Below are positions 1 through 11,062 of a DNA stretch of 64,000 nt, piece by piece (position 1 is the stretch's first letter; each line of letters begins with the position of its first letter). The notes under the pieces were generated by a model. That model had not been told where the DNA came from. It searched no databases and saw only the letters and a program-made list of their open reading frames with translations. The DNA comes from Lutraria lutraria (taxonomy: Eukaryota > Mollusca > Bivalvia > Venerida > Mactridae): assembly GCA_964023205.1 (NCBI GenBank), contig OZ026833.1, positions 47,060,441 to 47,124,440 of the forward strand. Reading direction: 5' to 3'. Both the position numbers and the translations under genes were made by a program.

Positions 1-449
1 TTATTCATTTCATATGATACAAACAAACAAACAAACAAACCAATCATATCAAACCACAACACAGCGAAAATCAAATTTTCCTCGCTACACCTCACTTAAT
101 TTGCATATTCAAAGATCTGCACAGATGAAAAAAATCATGTAGACTATATCGTCACAGTGATTGAACCTTAATAGTAACAAGAAATATCTTTTAAAAAAGA
201 TAATCGGCGCAGATACAGTACAGATACATTGGCAAAGTCAAGCATGACGACACTGTTACTGGAAATAATTAATTGTATTGATTTTGGGGTAAAATGAACT
301 CAGTGGTCAAGGTTACATTTTCTTTTGTCTCACCATGCAACTTTGTTTGGAAATCCTCAACTTGTGAAAAACTGTAAGAAATGCTCAAGTAAGCAAAATA
401 AAAAAGACTAATAATATGGTTCTAATTAATGGTAATGGAATTAGAAATG

Positions 450-816
450 TATCTATATCAGGTAAATGTAACTCATATCTGTCAAGCGCACTAGATAAAT
501 CATCAGTATGTGAGCTTTGTGTGTTTATTTGTTTAACATTTAAATATTTTAAACAATGTGAACTATATCCATAACTGTTCAGGCCATAAACAAAACTCTT
601 GAGTTTATTTTTCATGGTTAAACGTTTCGATAGTTAATTTTATACTGTTGTAGATTTTGATTATTGCATTATATTCAGACAATTACGAACAACTAACAAT
701 TACGAATTCTGCCCTAAAATTTCATAACAACCACACTTTTAACCAATGACAAACTTCCTTCTTCAGCTTAGTATCTAACAAGATCATTGGTTCAAATGTA
801 GGTCAAAAAGATGAAG
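450..816. repeat. About 370-bp repeat, inverted partner at 62222-62645
   Basis: Read on the plus strand, this block matches the reverse complement of 62222-62645 at roughly 90 percent identity by eye over the central 265 bp, with weaker similarity further out. Neither copy has a clear ORF. A dispersed repeat family is the simplest explanation; the inverted placement at the two ends of the array may be chance. Confidence 0.6.
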
Positions 817-976
817 TATTACTCTATGCAAAGGGATATTTATCCCGCTCATTGGGTGCAGGAGAAAGCCCTGTCGGATAAACTTATCTCCAGTCAGGGC
901 GTCACATGATTAAAAACACGCGTAAGAATACAGTATAAAATGTCGTAGTACTTAAATTAATAAAAAATAAGAGGTT

Positions 977-1125
977 AAATCGAATACATGGTTGATGTCG
1001 GAGATGGAGAAGGTTTATCCTGTTCGCTGCGACAGAAAATCTTGGCTCAGTAAAGCTCGCCAAGATACGCTTTCTCACTCACCGGATAAACATTCTCTAT
1101 AGCCGGCACCAACCATGTATAAACT
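977..1125. repeat. Imperfect inverted repeat, MITE-like
   Basis: The outer arms begin with cgaatacatggttg and end with the complementary caaccatgtataaactcg. They continue inward through a second complementary block (ggtttatcc against ggataaac). An inner small hairpin, cttggctc paired with a later gccaag, lies between. Total size is about 150 bp, with no coding potential. A small non-autonomous DNA element is likely, but the family is unknown. Confidence 0.5.
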
Positions 1126-1416
1126 CGATGGTGATAGCCATTAATCTGGAGTGTTTCAATTATTAGCATGCGTAAATGCTACTACGCTCGGGGTATATAA
1201 AGACCACGGTTGTTCTCATGTTATGAGAGAGTATACAGTCACATTTATTAGATAATGCAGGCGCTATTATAGTGTTATACAAATATTTGTGATTCCAATC
1301 TGTATGAACTCTCATTACCTTTACAAGACGTTGAATCGACATCACAAGCTCCCATTTCTGCCGATGCACTTGATAGTGGCAACTGTAATATAAATTATTC
1401 AGCATTCATACCCAAG

Positions 1417-1600
1417 ACCGCGGCCTTGGTCCAATGGTTAATACGCTAAACTTGCGACCCTGCGATTTGGGTTCGAATCCCGGCCGCGGTAAGTCATGCC
1501 CTTTAATGAAAATTCGACAAAAATGTGGACGTTCTTCCATGTGTGCAGAACTTGTTGGCTCCTTATGGAATGGTGAGTTAGTACTGCTTAGAACAGTCAA
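1417..1600 (+). mobile_element. tRNA-derived SINE (head 1417-1490)
   Basis: Positions 1417-1490 resemble a tRNA. A perfect 7-bp acceptor pairing (accgcgg at 1417-1423 with ccgcggt at 1484-1490) encloses an A-box-like tggtccaatgg and a canonical B box ggttcgaatcc. The anticodon stem does not pair, so this is not a functional tRNA. It is followed by non-tRNA sequence, as expected for a SINE body. The 3' limit is a guess; no tail or target-site duplication was identified. Confidence 0.55.
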
Positions 1601-1967
1601 GGAAATCTAGTTAGATGAACGGCTGCCGTTTGTTAAATGAAATATCGTTGAAAACCGGCTTTAAACCAAGTGACCAGTTATGAGCAAAATACTCGTATGA
1701 TTACTTTAGCAAAGCATTTTGGTTAGATCGATCAGTTTGTTAACATACGAACAGATGAACAGAACAATGTAGAAAATATGCTACAGACAAAGGTTAGGCA
1801 TCCAATGATTTGTGTCAATACTAGTTTCATTCATGAGCCAGTAACACTTCATATTACAGTAAAACCCCACTTATCGATCAGGCCCCCGTTCAATCAACAA
1901 CGCGTAACTTACAAAAAAATCGTAAGCGTAACTTTGTATTTACGTTAATATTAACGATTTGTGTTTT

Positions 1968-2230
1968 TATATACGTACTGGTCTATGAACGGGGAACCTG
2001 GTCAATATTACGACCGTCTCATTACAACGATCGATTATATTTCGGACCGGTCTGCAATGGTTTCTCGATATTTCAACTCGGAAATTAGACCATCTCAAAA
2101 TATGGACCTTTGAATCGCCCACCAGGTTTTCAACAGAGCAAATAATTTATCACGTTTTGAGGTCACTGATAATTGTTTTTGTTGTTCGGTACGAACAATA
2201 AAGTTTTTACCGTATTTCAAGAACCGCTCA
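1968..2230. repeat. Direct repeat copy 1 (partner 2992-3240)
   Basis: A block starting tatacgtactggtctatg and containing a ttcggaccggtct core recurs nearly identically about 1,020 bp downstream at 2992-3240. The two copies differ by scattered substitutions and one short indel. The cause could be local duplication or two insertions of one dispersed repeat. Confidence 0.75.
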
Positions 2231-2985
2231 GTTTTCATAAAACCTGCATACCGAACAGCTTCCATTTACCTTCCGCCTACGAATATAGTTCCATTTTTTC
2301 AATTCAATGGCATAAATACAAATTCAAATATTACGTGCATATAAGTCAAAATCAGATGGCTATGCAATATCGTAAACGAGCAATACAAAACAGTCGTAAA
2401 AAAATCTAAACAATCCTATCCCTCTAATTACTACAATATTTACTATCAGTACACACATTTCAAGGAAGGATGACGTCTTAATCCTCGTGCATTATATGCT
2501 TATTTAGTCTGGTTCCTAGCTTCTATTGTAAACGTATAGAATTCATCATTGAATTCATGGACGATGCGATGATAACTGTGTGTCAACCAGATATTTATAA
2601 AAGTGGTTCATCGGGAAATTGTAACCGATTGATTCAATGCTTATAACGTGTAACGTTTTCTTCGAATGTGTCTTCATGTATGAGATATTACATTCTGCAT
2701 AAGGTGAGTATACAAAGAGGCAGGCAATGTAGACTATATAATATTATGCTATTTGCTAAACTACTTTTGGTGAACAGATGGGAAACATAAATCAAAGTAC
2801 TGAAAGCACATGGAACGGGAACAACTTTAACAACTGCATAGCGGGTGTAGAAAAGCGTTAGTAGTACTTAAGTCTGCATCCAAATTCATGTGCGAACTAT
2901 AGTTCGGATTCAAAAACTCACCCTACAAAGAAATTCAAATTTTGACTGCTTTGTAGTTCCGAACAGCAGCAGAACATTCAGAGCT
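2203..2985. repeat. Dispersed repeat shared with 28317-28973
   Basis: From the accgtatttcaa block to the cagagctttgat block, this sequence closely matches 28317-28973. At the second site it interrupts the 3' flank of copy B relative to the flanks of copies A and C, so it behaves like an inserted repeat unit. No transposase or clear terminal inverted repeat was seen. Confidence 0.6.
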
Positions 2986-2991
2986 TTGATT

Positions 2992-3240
2992 ATATACGTA
3001 CTGGTCTATGAACGGGGAACCTGGTCAATATTACAACCATCTCATTACAACGATCGATTATATTTCGGACCGGTCTACAATGGTTTCTCGATATTTCAAC
3101 TAAAAAATTAGACCATCTCAAAATATGGACCATTTGCATCGCCCACTAGGTTTTCAACAGTTAAAATACTTTTTTTGGAAAATATTGGAAAATTATTTAT
3201 CGCGTTTTGAGGTCACTGATAATTGTTTTTTATTAATGTT
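2992..3240. repeat. Direct repeat copy 2 (partner 1968-2230)
   Basis: Near-identical to 1968-2230 in the same orientation. It ends in the unit that shares gaggtcactgataattg with the upstream copy. Confidence 0.75.
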
Positions 3241-3450
3241 TATGATACCGAAATGGAGTAATGGTTTCAATTGGATACGCATATTTTTGTATAACCGTCA
3301 ATTCAACTTAATATACGCTGTTTGTCAACACTTGTATTACAGCAAACTTGTTGGCTCTTAATCTTTGTGCGTAGACCTACCCTCAAACTAATCAGCGCGG
3401 CTCACGAAAGCAGTCATACAACATCACGAACATCACAAAAACACACCTAC

Positions 3451-3774
3451 CTCAAAATCTATATTTTTTCTCCGAACAAATACACAGGGCCCAGTTCGAG
3501 AATTATTTTCAATAAAATTCCCATCGTCCTCTGAGTAGAGTTCACACAGTAATAGCCTTCTCTTGTAGTTGATAGACATACAAACGGATCGTACAGCACA
3601 CTCCTTCACACATTGTCGCAAAGATATCTGTACGATATAATTTATGAGCAATTCAGACACTAAGCATTTGTGTTTATATGTAATTGAATAGCGTATGTCC
3701 GTGGATGCCACAAACGAGACAGTATAAAGTAAAACTATAAAAGAAAGCACACGGTGTTCTTTTACCGGCTTCAT
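3451..3774 (-). CDS. Copy D exon 1: signal peptide plus apple/PAN domain
   Basis: This 324-nt exon has the same length as exon 1 of copies A, B and C, which fixes the start at 3774 rather than at the upstream in-frame ATG at 3831. Residues 1 to about 24 form a basic start and a hydrophobic stretch (LSFIVLLYTVSFVAS), a likely secretion signal. The rest keeps the apple-domain framework: HKCLVS, LRQCVKECA, a further Cys, INYKRR, LLCELYS.DDG and TGPCVFVRR. The exon ends at a phase-0 donor (GAG followed by gtaggt). Protein identity to the other copies is much lower than they share among themselves. The remaining exons would lie left of position 1. Confidence 0.8.
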
Positions 3775-5777
3775 AGTCGTCCAAACAAACAGTTCTCCAT
3801 TCGGATTTTCATGTTTCCTGACTGGAAACATCTGAGTCCATTTACCGACGAAGTCTCTCTTAGATACGGCAGCTGTTTCAACGCCTTTTTAATAGTTTTT
3901 AAAAGAGAAACATGATATTCACACCGCATACACATTAATAAAGTATTACGTATATTATCTAAATCGTAATATCATACCAACTTCATTGCTTAAACGTAAT
4001 ATGTAATACAATCATCTATTGATAGGGTTTCTTGTGAATTAATTATGAAGTCTTCTTTGCGATATAATTATCTGTTTTATAGACGCATTTCAACCATGAC
4101 TGCACTTTGTAAACGTACAAATCATGCCAATGGTGAATTTGCTTTGTATTTATTTGTCAGTTTGAAATATGACCCAAGAACTATTACGCAGTAAAGTTAC
4201 GCTATTAATACCACCCGGTGTTCTGACAAAAAATGTTTTTTTACAGCGAGTAAGTCTATAGGTATACAGAGTATTTCATAAAGCTTCCAAATACATGTAT
4301 ACTGTTTTGTTTGTTACATATAACTTTAAGTCTGGTGACCTGAACATTACCGTGTTTAAGTGATGATATTTGTCTGTTACACGCTATGTTTCACATGTTT
4401 AATACAATTTGATATTCAGTCAAATCCCCGAACAAAAGTCACCGTCAGAAGTCATTAATGTGGCCATTGGTTTGGGAATTAACATTAACCTTTATAAAGA
4501 AATTAATGAGAAACTCGATCGGATTCAACGTAAAGTGAAGCTGACGCATTGGCATTTGTTACGTGCCTTGGATGTGCTTCTTTTTTCCCACTCACAGACA
4601 GTCTAATTAAATTTACTTCTTCCTCTGACGTAAAAAATACTTTCTGACACGACTTTTATTACTGAACTAGAATTGTACGGAATTGATACAAAGAGAAGGA
4701 AAATACATGTAATAATGAACCAAAACTGTATGATTAATTTCCATCAAACATTCATCATTTGAGTTAATTATTACTATTTTTTCGTTGATAATTAGGATGT
4801 TTTTACTCTCAGAGAAAACAGCAGGAGGACCAAACACACAAACAAGTTAATCTGTTTAAATCATTGATATTTACAGTCCTACAATCCATGATGTCTAAGA
4901 AAACATATCAATTAATGAGCCACGTGTGCAAAATCGATGTTCTTTACACCTCATGTGTTGAGACACCAAAGTGACAGTGACCGCTGTTTATGGTCACATT
5001 TGCCTCGACAACGAGAAGTCACTATTTCGGCTATTTTGATAGTGATTTCACTGGGGGGACATCGGCACGGCCGTTGTTAGCAGGTGACCACTTCTAGAAC
5101 GCGGTCGTTAGTTCAGGTTCGATTTTACACAAAAATATTTTGTGTTCATTCTGTATTTAAGTGAGATTTATCCACCGAAGGGGCCAGAAAAACCATAACA
5201 AAATATTATTGTACCAAATGGCCAGATGGCTTACTTTCCTTTGTTTGTAAACATTTCAATAATCTTGAAAGCTCTCGTTCAGGTAGATACATGTATCATT
5301 TTATTTCATTTGTTTATGCGAACAATAAATAATACGTAAACTACCACACTAGGATCAACAAACACATAACAAATACAATAGGACAGCACAAGAAAGCGAA
5401 AAAGCCGCACGGCTTTCAGTTCAGAAATTCACATCACAATGTTACAAGAGAAAAATGAGGATGTAAAGATTGACATCGTTGGACGTAATAATCATAATTC
5501 TATAGTCGTCATACTTATGTTTAAATTTCATATTCTTTTTGCTTCAATTCGAATCCTAAACGCCATAAACGTCCAGTTCAGATAATGCTACATCATCAGC
5601 TTTTTTCAGTTTCGACATAATGTATTACGCATGGCTGTACCTTGACAAAAATGCATGTTTTTCCAATAACGCCTTTGAGGTAAACATGCTCCAGCTCCAT
5701 TTTGTCCATGGATGCTTTTTCCAATCTTTATACTGATATTTCTGAATCTGTCAGCTGCCATACATAATGGCATAACT
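3775..5777. other. Upstream spacer of copy D
   Basis: AT-rich sequence with no clear gene. A possible short terminal exon at 4419-4606 is listed separately. I see no promoter motif that stands out and no homology to the upstream blocks of copies A and B. Confidence 0.4.
4419..4606 (+). CDS. Possible terminal exon or remnant, unknown protein
   Basis: A plus-strand reading frame of about 62 codons follows a plausible acceptor (gatattcag at about 4411-4419) and ends at a TAA. Its predicted peptide is helical and charged (KEINEKLDRIQRKVKL) with no domain I recognise. No partner exon was found nearby. It may be a chance frame or a fragment of an old insertion. Confidence 0.2.
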
Positions 5778-5778
5778 T

Positions 5779-5811
5779 ACAAGGCAAGGCAAGGCAAGGC
5801 AAGGCAAGGCA
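5779..5811. repeat. (GGCAA)n microsatellite at LINE 3' end
   Basis: About five to six tandem aaggc units directly adjoin the 3' end of the minus-strand LINE. Confidence 0.85.
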
Positions 5812-5853
5812 AATTTATTAACAGATTTGTACATATGTACATCATCTAGCATG

Positions 5854-6441
5854 TTATAATATACAATACAGCAAATAGCATGTCACCATATTACGCCAAA
5901 TGTAAACTGTGAAATAGACAATACATGTACATACAAACACAATTATGCTAATGAAAAAAATAGGAGAGTGAGGCTTGGTTATACGGCAATACCTTTTTCT
6001 AACATCTAAAGCAGATTTAATAAATTTGGCAAGATTACTAAGAGTTAACAAGTCTACAGATTTCAGGAGTGTAATAAATTTGTATACCGATGGTCTCGTA
6101 TATAATTCACATGATAAGAAACGTTGTCTAATTTTAACATAGCACGAACAAATACAAATAAAATGATAAACATCTTCAATATCACGAGTACCACAGTAAA
6201 GACAATAACGTTCGTTTCTAGGAATTCGCTCTCTACCATAACGACCTACTTGAACTCGTTAAGAATGTGCATTTAATCTAAAACGAGTAACAAACTTTCT
6301 TAAGGTGAATGGTAGCATATCTAGATAATTTTCGTATTCAAATGTATCTTTAAAACGGGCATACTCATAAAGTGCAGGGCTACGGTCAATAGAACCATAC
6401 CACTCTTGGATAAAGTTGCTTATTACTCGTTCCTTAAACAC
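5854..6441 (-). pseudogene. LINE ORF2 C-terminal region with CCHC-like knuckle, broken
   Basis: Continues the RT ORF after a frame break near 6450-6510. The first part (to 6259) is an open frame ending in LNAHS and a stop. Beyond the stop, the same strand still encodes a CLYCG...H...C pattern and a hydrophobic tail down to 5854, matching the arrangement seen at the end of the second LINE at 39545. The breaks show that the element is dead. Confidence 0.65.
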
Positions 6442-6510
6442 ATGTATAAATGATTTAACAACGTAAGTTTGATTTAAAATTATATCTGAAAAGCAATAAC
6501 AATCAAGAAG

Positions 6511-7836
6511 TTATTTGACATTTGAAACCCAGTTTTTATGTCCTAAATTACAATCTTCTAACGCCCTGCGATACAAAGTGGATACAATAATGTTTTCTGT
6601 TTTTAAAACCTTACACCAAAATGAAATAATTCTAACAAAACGTGTAATATAAATAGGATACCGTCCTAGTTCACCATATATACCATGTGTAGAAGTAGAT
6701 TTCCTAACCCCTAAAACATATTTACAAAACTTTAAATGTACGCGTTCAATATCCTTGGATTTAGTAAAACCCCAAACTTCAGACGAATAATTGAGAATAG
6801 AACCAACAAAAGAATCAAATAGTTCGCAATATATACTAGGGCTAAGTTTTAATTCTATAAATTTGAACATAAGAAGATTTAGTGCTTTTAGTGCTTTTCC
6901 AACAATAAAATCATTATTAGCTGCAAATGAGCCATTATATTTAAAAACACAACCAAGATAATTAAAGGTATCGACAACTTCTATGGGTTCGTTCATATAA
7001 GACCACTGTTCATTCGCACGCAAGCGTCCACGATTCCTAAAAACAACAATTTTAGTCTTAGAACTATTTACTTCCAAACTCCATAAACTACAATACTCGG
7101 ATAAATTATCAAGTTGCATTTGTAGCTCTTGTGGAGATTTTGCTAAAAGTACCATATCGTCAGCAAACAGTAAAATTACTATAACAATATCATAAATATC
7201 TATACCAACATTAACTGATTTCTGTAGGGTTAATTCAATATCTTCTAAAAACATAGAGACCAGCAAAGGGGACAGAACCTCTCCCTGCCTAAGGCCGACA
7301 GAATACTCGAAAAAATCAGAAAAAGAATTAAAACTTTTAACACATGACTTAACATTCATGTACATATTTCTTACAATTCTAAGTATTTTACCTTTAATAT
7401 CAGCATGAAATAATTTATACCACAAAGCATTTCTATATATACTATCAAAACATTTCTTAAGATCTACAAATGCTACATAAAGACGCTGCTTATTATTAGG
7501 GATATGTTGCACTATAGACAAAAGAGAAAACATAGCGTCAACGGTAGACTGACCTTTCTTAAATCCAATCTGTGCGTCAGACTGAAGACTATACTTCTCA
7601 CAATATTGCATAATTCGTTGATTTAATAATGTAGTAAATAATTTAGAAAAACAACTAAGAAGTGTAATTCCCCTATAGTTATCAGCAACATTAGGATCAC
7701 CTTTCTTAAACAATGGAATAATGATCCCATTAGACCATACTTCTGGAAATTTACCAGATTCTATAATAGCATTAAAAATATTACATATATATGGAGTTAA
7801 AATCTCCGCACCTTCTATAAAATATTCGTTTAACAT
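6511..7836 (-). CDS. LINE reverse transcriptase (partial ORF2)
   Basis: This 441-codon frame has the full set of RT landmarks in order: NYRGITLLS (about residue 53), the QIGFKKGQST block, the first catalytic Asp in FVDLKKCFDS, GLRQGEVLSPLL, and the catalytic FADDMVLL. The thumb region WSLEVNSSKTKI and FNYLGCVF follow. It acts by target-primed reverse transcription in autonomous elements. The ORF is interrupted at both ends by stops relative to the upstream and downstream parts, so it is a relic. The clade is not assigned. Confidence 0.9.
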   Translation of the reverse strand: MLNEYFIEGAEILTPYICNIFNAIIESGKFPEVWSNGIIIPLFKKGDPNVADNYRGITLLSCFSKLFTTLLNQRIMQYCEKYSLQSDAQIGFKKGQSTVDAMFSLLSIVQHIPNNKQRLYVAFVDLKKCFDSIYRNALWYKLFHADIKGKILRIVRNMYMNVKSCVKSFNSFSDFFEYSVGLRQGEVLSPLLVSMFLEDIELTLQKSVNVGIDIYDIVIVILLFADDMVLLAKSPQELQMQLDNLSEYCSLWSLEVNSSKTKIVVFRNRGRLRANEQWSYMNEPIEVVDTFNYLGCVFKYNGSFAANNDFIVGKALKALNLLMFKFIELKLSPSIYCELFDSFVGSILNYSSEVWGFTKSKDIERVHLKFCKYVLGVRKSTSTHGIYGELGRYPIYITRFVRIISFWCKVLKTENIIVSTLYRRALEDCNLGHKNWVSNVK

Positions 7837-7865
7837 ACAATCGACACCATAAGCTTTATTACTCT

Positions 7866-8228
7866 TTAATTTTTAACAGCTTTAAGAACTTCATCTGTCG
7901 TAACAGGAAAATCTAATTCACAATTATAATCAGCATTTGAATCGAAATCATGATTATTGTTAAAAGCTTCGGCATCACCATGCACGTTTTTAAAAATATC
8001 ATTTTCTAAATTTGAAAAATGTCCATAAAAATCTTGTAACGTGATGTTGTTTGAACTATTTTTACTTTTACTTTTGCTAAAATATTTCCAAAAATCCTTG
8101 GGTTTACTTCTTTTTAATTTTTCTCTTTCTTTTAATTTATTTGTCTCATATGACTTTTTCTTTTTTTTAATTAACAATTTATACTGACTTTTGCACAAAC
8201 AAAAGTATTCTCTGTTTTCGGTCGACAT
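7866..8228 (-). pseudogene. LINE ORF2 segment upstream of RT, separated by a stop
   Basis: A lysine-rich 120-codon frame (KKKKKSYETNKLKEREKLK, then PKDFWKYF) immediately precedes the RT frame. This is the linker usually found between endonuclease and RT in LINE ORF2 proteins. It ends at a stop about 30 bp before the RT ORF, so the two were once continuous. The start Met at 8228 is probably not a genuine start; the element is truncated just upstream. Confidence 0.7.
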
Positions 8229-8241
8229 ACGTTGATTAAAT

Positions 8242-10006
8242 ATACGTAATGATTACAACTGAAACACTTAGTTCCATCAAATATGGTATCATCAGTGTCC
8301 ATATCTAGACTCGTATTGTTCTATATTTTAAACTAATGTTGTCTCTGTCGAGTCATGCAATATTTCGACAATGGAAATCTGTTTTTCATGAGATAAACAT
8401 AACCTCAGTTAAAGTAATGTGACTTGCTGACTGGTCATACCAAGTTTCACAAATTTTTAGATTTTTAATGATATATCAGTATTTGAATTAACTCACTGTA
8501 AAAAGTCCATTGCAAGTGATTTGAGATAAATAGTATATTTGATTGGTCTTATATATCTTTGCATTAGTTTCACAAGGTTAAAACACAGAATGGTTTATTC
8601 ACAGTAGCAACAATAGGAGAGATCGCTTATTCATATGCAAAGTGCCCACCGGTAGTCTATTGGATGAATGAACAAAAATAATCTGTCATTCACCAATAGC
8701 TAGCTGGTGGGCACATTTGTATATGAATGCCCCTGTATACAAACACGATCTCTTCTCGTTAGAACTTCTAGGATTAACAATAAATTTAATTTAAAAACAT
8801 TCTCCCTAATAATACTACTCTGGACAGAAGATCATGACACAAAATAAACACAGATTTAAATCCTTAAAAATTCAATAAGTATACATTAAACTTCTTGAAT
8901 GAACATCTTTATCTTCTATTGTGTTCACTAACAAGGTTATTTGGAATACCATATCTTGTTTCGATAGGAAGCCTCAATAATTGAGTCGTAAACAACAACC
9001 ATAGTTAACGCAATGGAAATACAATCGTAAAACACAAATAATCACGACAGGGACCTTTCATTAACATAATCTCAATTTTAAAACAAGACTAATTGTGTTG
9101 TATTTCACATCCATTATCAACATGACGGGAAAACATCATAACATTACTGAGAAGAATCATTAGTACATGTACAAGCTATAAAAATACACATTGTAAAAAT
9201 GTGAGGTCTGAAGGCTACAACATATCAGAAATCAACCTCAACAAGTTGTTCACCTTAATCTTGGTTTAATCCTACCGACATTTTATCATTGTCATAAAGC
9301 TGATTAATATAATTATGTTTGTTAATTATATGAAAAATGTTGCAATAACATATAAACACCTCCATAGAGCGCGGAAATATGAATGAATTAAAATATTACT
9401 ACTGTTTTAACTATGTGAGTTTAATGGAGTGATGTTTTACATAACTAACAGTTACATAATATAAATAAAAGTATATGTATATGCATAAGATATTCACCCA
9501 TGCGTTTTATATGAATTGCAATTAAAATGTAAAAAAGAAAAACGATGTCAAATGCCGTTTTTATATATAATGATTGATTAGGTGTACCCAATATTGGGAC
9601 TAAAGAATATTCTTGAACAAAGCATGACAATGAATACCCAACTATGATTTTGAATATTGTAACAGTCAGATATTTTGAATATTACTTGGTAATTAATTAA
9701 TGTGATGCTAATTGATATTCGGTTGTGTTTTATATGATGACTATTTTAATGTATTATATTCTGTGGTGTCGGAGACGTTTACGCTTTTAACTTTCGAGAG
9801 TGTAGTAACGTTTATTTGGCTGCAATTCAGATCACTGGTTGCCGCAAGAATTTCAAATGCCTGCCGGGCTTTGGTAAAACCTCAAACCCTCCCGAACATT
9901 TTGATATATGACACGCCTTGTTACTTTTTTGGGCCATGTTGATCTTCCAAATTGGCTAATATTTCCTCCACTAAAAATGTAACGTTTCAATTCTCTTGAG
10001 GAGTTA
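8242..10006. other. Spacer, AT-rich
   Basis: Contains one hairpin (8614-8755) and otherwise no gene or repeat I can support. Confidence 0.4.
8614..8755. repeat. Hairpin MITE-like inverted repeat
   Basis: The left arm aggagagatcg...gcccaccggtagtctattgg pairs with the right arm ccaatagctagctggtgggc...cgatctcttct, and a short loop lies near 8690. The arms are about 60-65 nt with mismatches and indels. No ORF. Likely a small non-autonomous element. Confidence 0.6.
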
Positions 10007-10276
10007 TATAGCTCGACCATGAGTTTTGAGCCGTGACGGAAGAATACACTAAATCAACTGGGGGTTGTGGATATTCGGAACATATATGTTATTGAATATA
10101 CAAATGTATATAGAAATTTTACATAAATGTTATATGTGATTTTCGTCATTTAAATATTAAATGACAAAATTCAATCATACTCATGTGTTTGTTATTACTT
10201 GAATCATCAAACAGAGCTCTTAAAGTGTTGAACAGGGAGCTGACATAAAAGTAATTTAGCACAACGTCTTAGTAAC

Positions 10277-10352
10277 TGTCGCTGGCGTAGTGGGTAGAAC
10301 GTTCGTATTCACTATGAGCTAACTGGCATGAGTTCAATTCCAGATTGCAGCA
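10277..10352 (+). repeat. tRNA-like sequence in foldback element, left arm
   Basis: Has an A-box-like tggcgtagtgggtagaac and a B-box-like gagttcaattcc about 40 bp later, in tRNA order and spacing. The acceptor and anticodon stems pair poorly, so it is tRNA-derived rather than a working tRNA gene. Confidence 0.5.
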
Positions 10353-10507
10353 TACTTTTTGCCGGGTATATATTTTTGAAAAGTATGTTTAAACATTATT
10401 GTAAAACTTCAAATACGTAATTATGAACATGAAAATCACTGTTTATCTTATTTTTATTGTTTATTTTATTTAAATGAATACAATGGAATTTCATATTGCA
10501 CAATACA

Positions 10508-10706
10508 GTTCATTTCACAAATATCCTACTTCACTCGCTGTGTCTGTCGATGACCCTTTAGCTGAATCTGTCTCAGAGTCAGATATGGAGTCTAATTTCA
10601 AGTTGAGCCCAATGATGGTAGGTTCAGGAAGCTCGTCAACAGCAATATCTTTGTTTGATAGATCGTACATGTTCAGTACAAGTATGTGGCTGACCCTTCC
10701 GTGATA
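10508..10706 (-). other. Open frame with acidic tail inside foldback element
   Basis: On the minus strand about 64 codons stay open to a TGA. They end in an acidic, Ser/Thr-rich stretch (SISDSETDSAKGSSTDTAS) after a hydrophobic-charged part (VDELPEPTIIGLNL). The composition resembles a real protein tail more than random AT-rich sequence. No start codon context or partner exon was found. It could be a captured host exon, a degenerate transposon ORF, or chance. Confidence 0.25.
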
Positions 10707-10851
10707 ACAAATTAATAATCAAACATATGTTTTTTATGTTGATTTCAAAAATTCAGAATAATTTATGATAAGAAGATTTGTATAAAACGTGTTGATCATA
10801 GACACTTTACCAGAAACATATACTCAAAGAAAAACATGCATAAAAAAGAGG

Positions 10852-10925
10852 ACTGGTGACTGGAATTGAACTTGAACTTATTTAATACGACAGTATTAGC
10901 TCTACCTATTGTGCCAGTATTACAG
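10852..10925 (-). repeat. tRNA-like sequence in foldback element, right arm
   Basis: The reverse complement shows an A-box-like tggcacaataggtagagc and a B-box-like gttcaattcc, mirroring the left arm copy at 10277-10352. Confidence 0.5.
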
Positions 10926-11062
10926 ACATTTATTGAGCTGGTTTAATTTATCTTATCAATATGTTTTAGTCAGATTTGGTCCGAATATCTACACCCCCTA
11001 TTTCACTTAGTGGACTATTCCGAATAATTTCGTCACGGCTCAAAACTCATGGTCGAGCTATA

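Larger units (their letters stand above)
1..3450. other. Intron 1 of lectin-array copy D (non-coding, repeats)
   Basis: This stretch lies downstream, on the minus strand, of the only exon of copy D inside the window, so it is most likely its first intron. It holds an (AAAC)n run near 20-42, a repeat at about 450-816 with an inverted partner at 62222-62645, an imperfect inverted repeat at 977-1125, a tRNA-derived SINE near 1417, two direct copies of a block near 1968-2230 and 2992-3240, and a dispersed repeat at about 2203-2985 shared with 28317-28973. I see no convincing coding sequence. Confidence 0.5.
5778..8241 (-). mobile_element. LINE (non-LTR retrotransposon), 5'-truncated
   Basis: The element runs on the minus strand from about 8240 to 5778. 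It contains a reverse transcriptase ORF and a degenerate C-terminal zinc-knuckle region. The endonuclease domain expected upstream of the RT is absent, so it is 5'-truncated. Its 3' end is marked by five GGCAA units (GCCTT in element orientation) at about 5779-5811, like the short 3' microsatellite tails of some LINE clades. It lies in the spacer between copies D and A. Confidence 0.85.
10007..11062. mobile_element. Foldback DNA element with two inverted tRNA-like arms
   Basis: A perfect 32-bp terminal inverted repeat joins 10007-10038 and 11031-11062 (outer part tatagctcgaccatgag). Similarity continues inward for about 40 bp with substitutions (cactaa...gatattcgga on both sides). Inside the arms, tRNA-like A and B boxes occur in opposite orientation at 10277-10352 (+) and 10852-10925 (-). 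The centre has a minus-strand open frame (about 10706-10508). The outermost bases are TA, compatible with a TA target, but the duplication is not proven. No transposase is present. Confidence 0.75.

Noticed and set aside
1417..1490. Functional tRNA gene
   Set aside because: Acceptor stem and B box are good, but the anticodon stem does not pair and SINE-like sequence follows.
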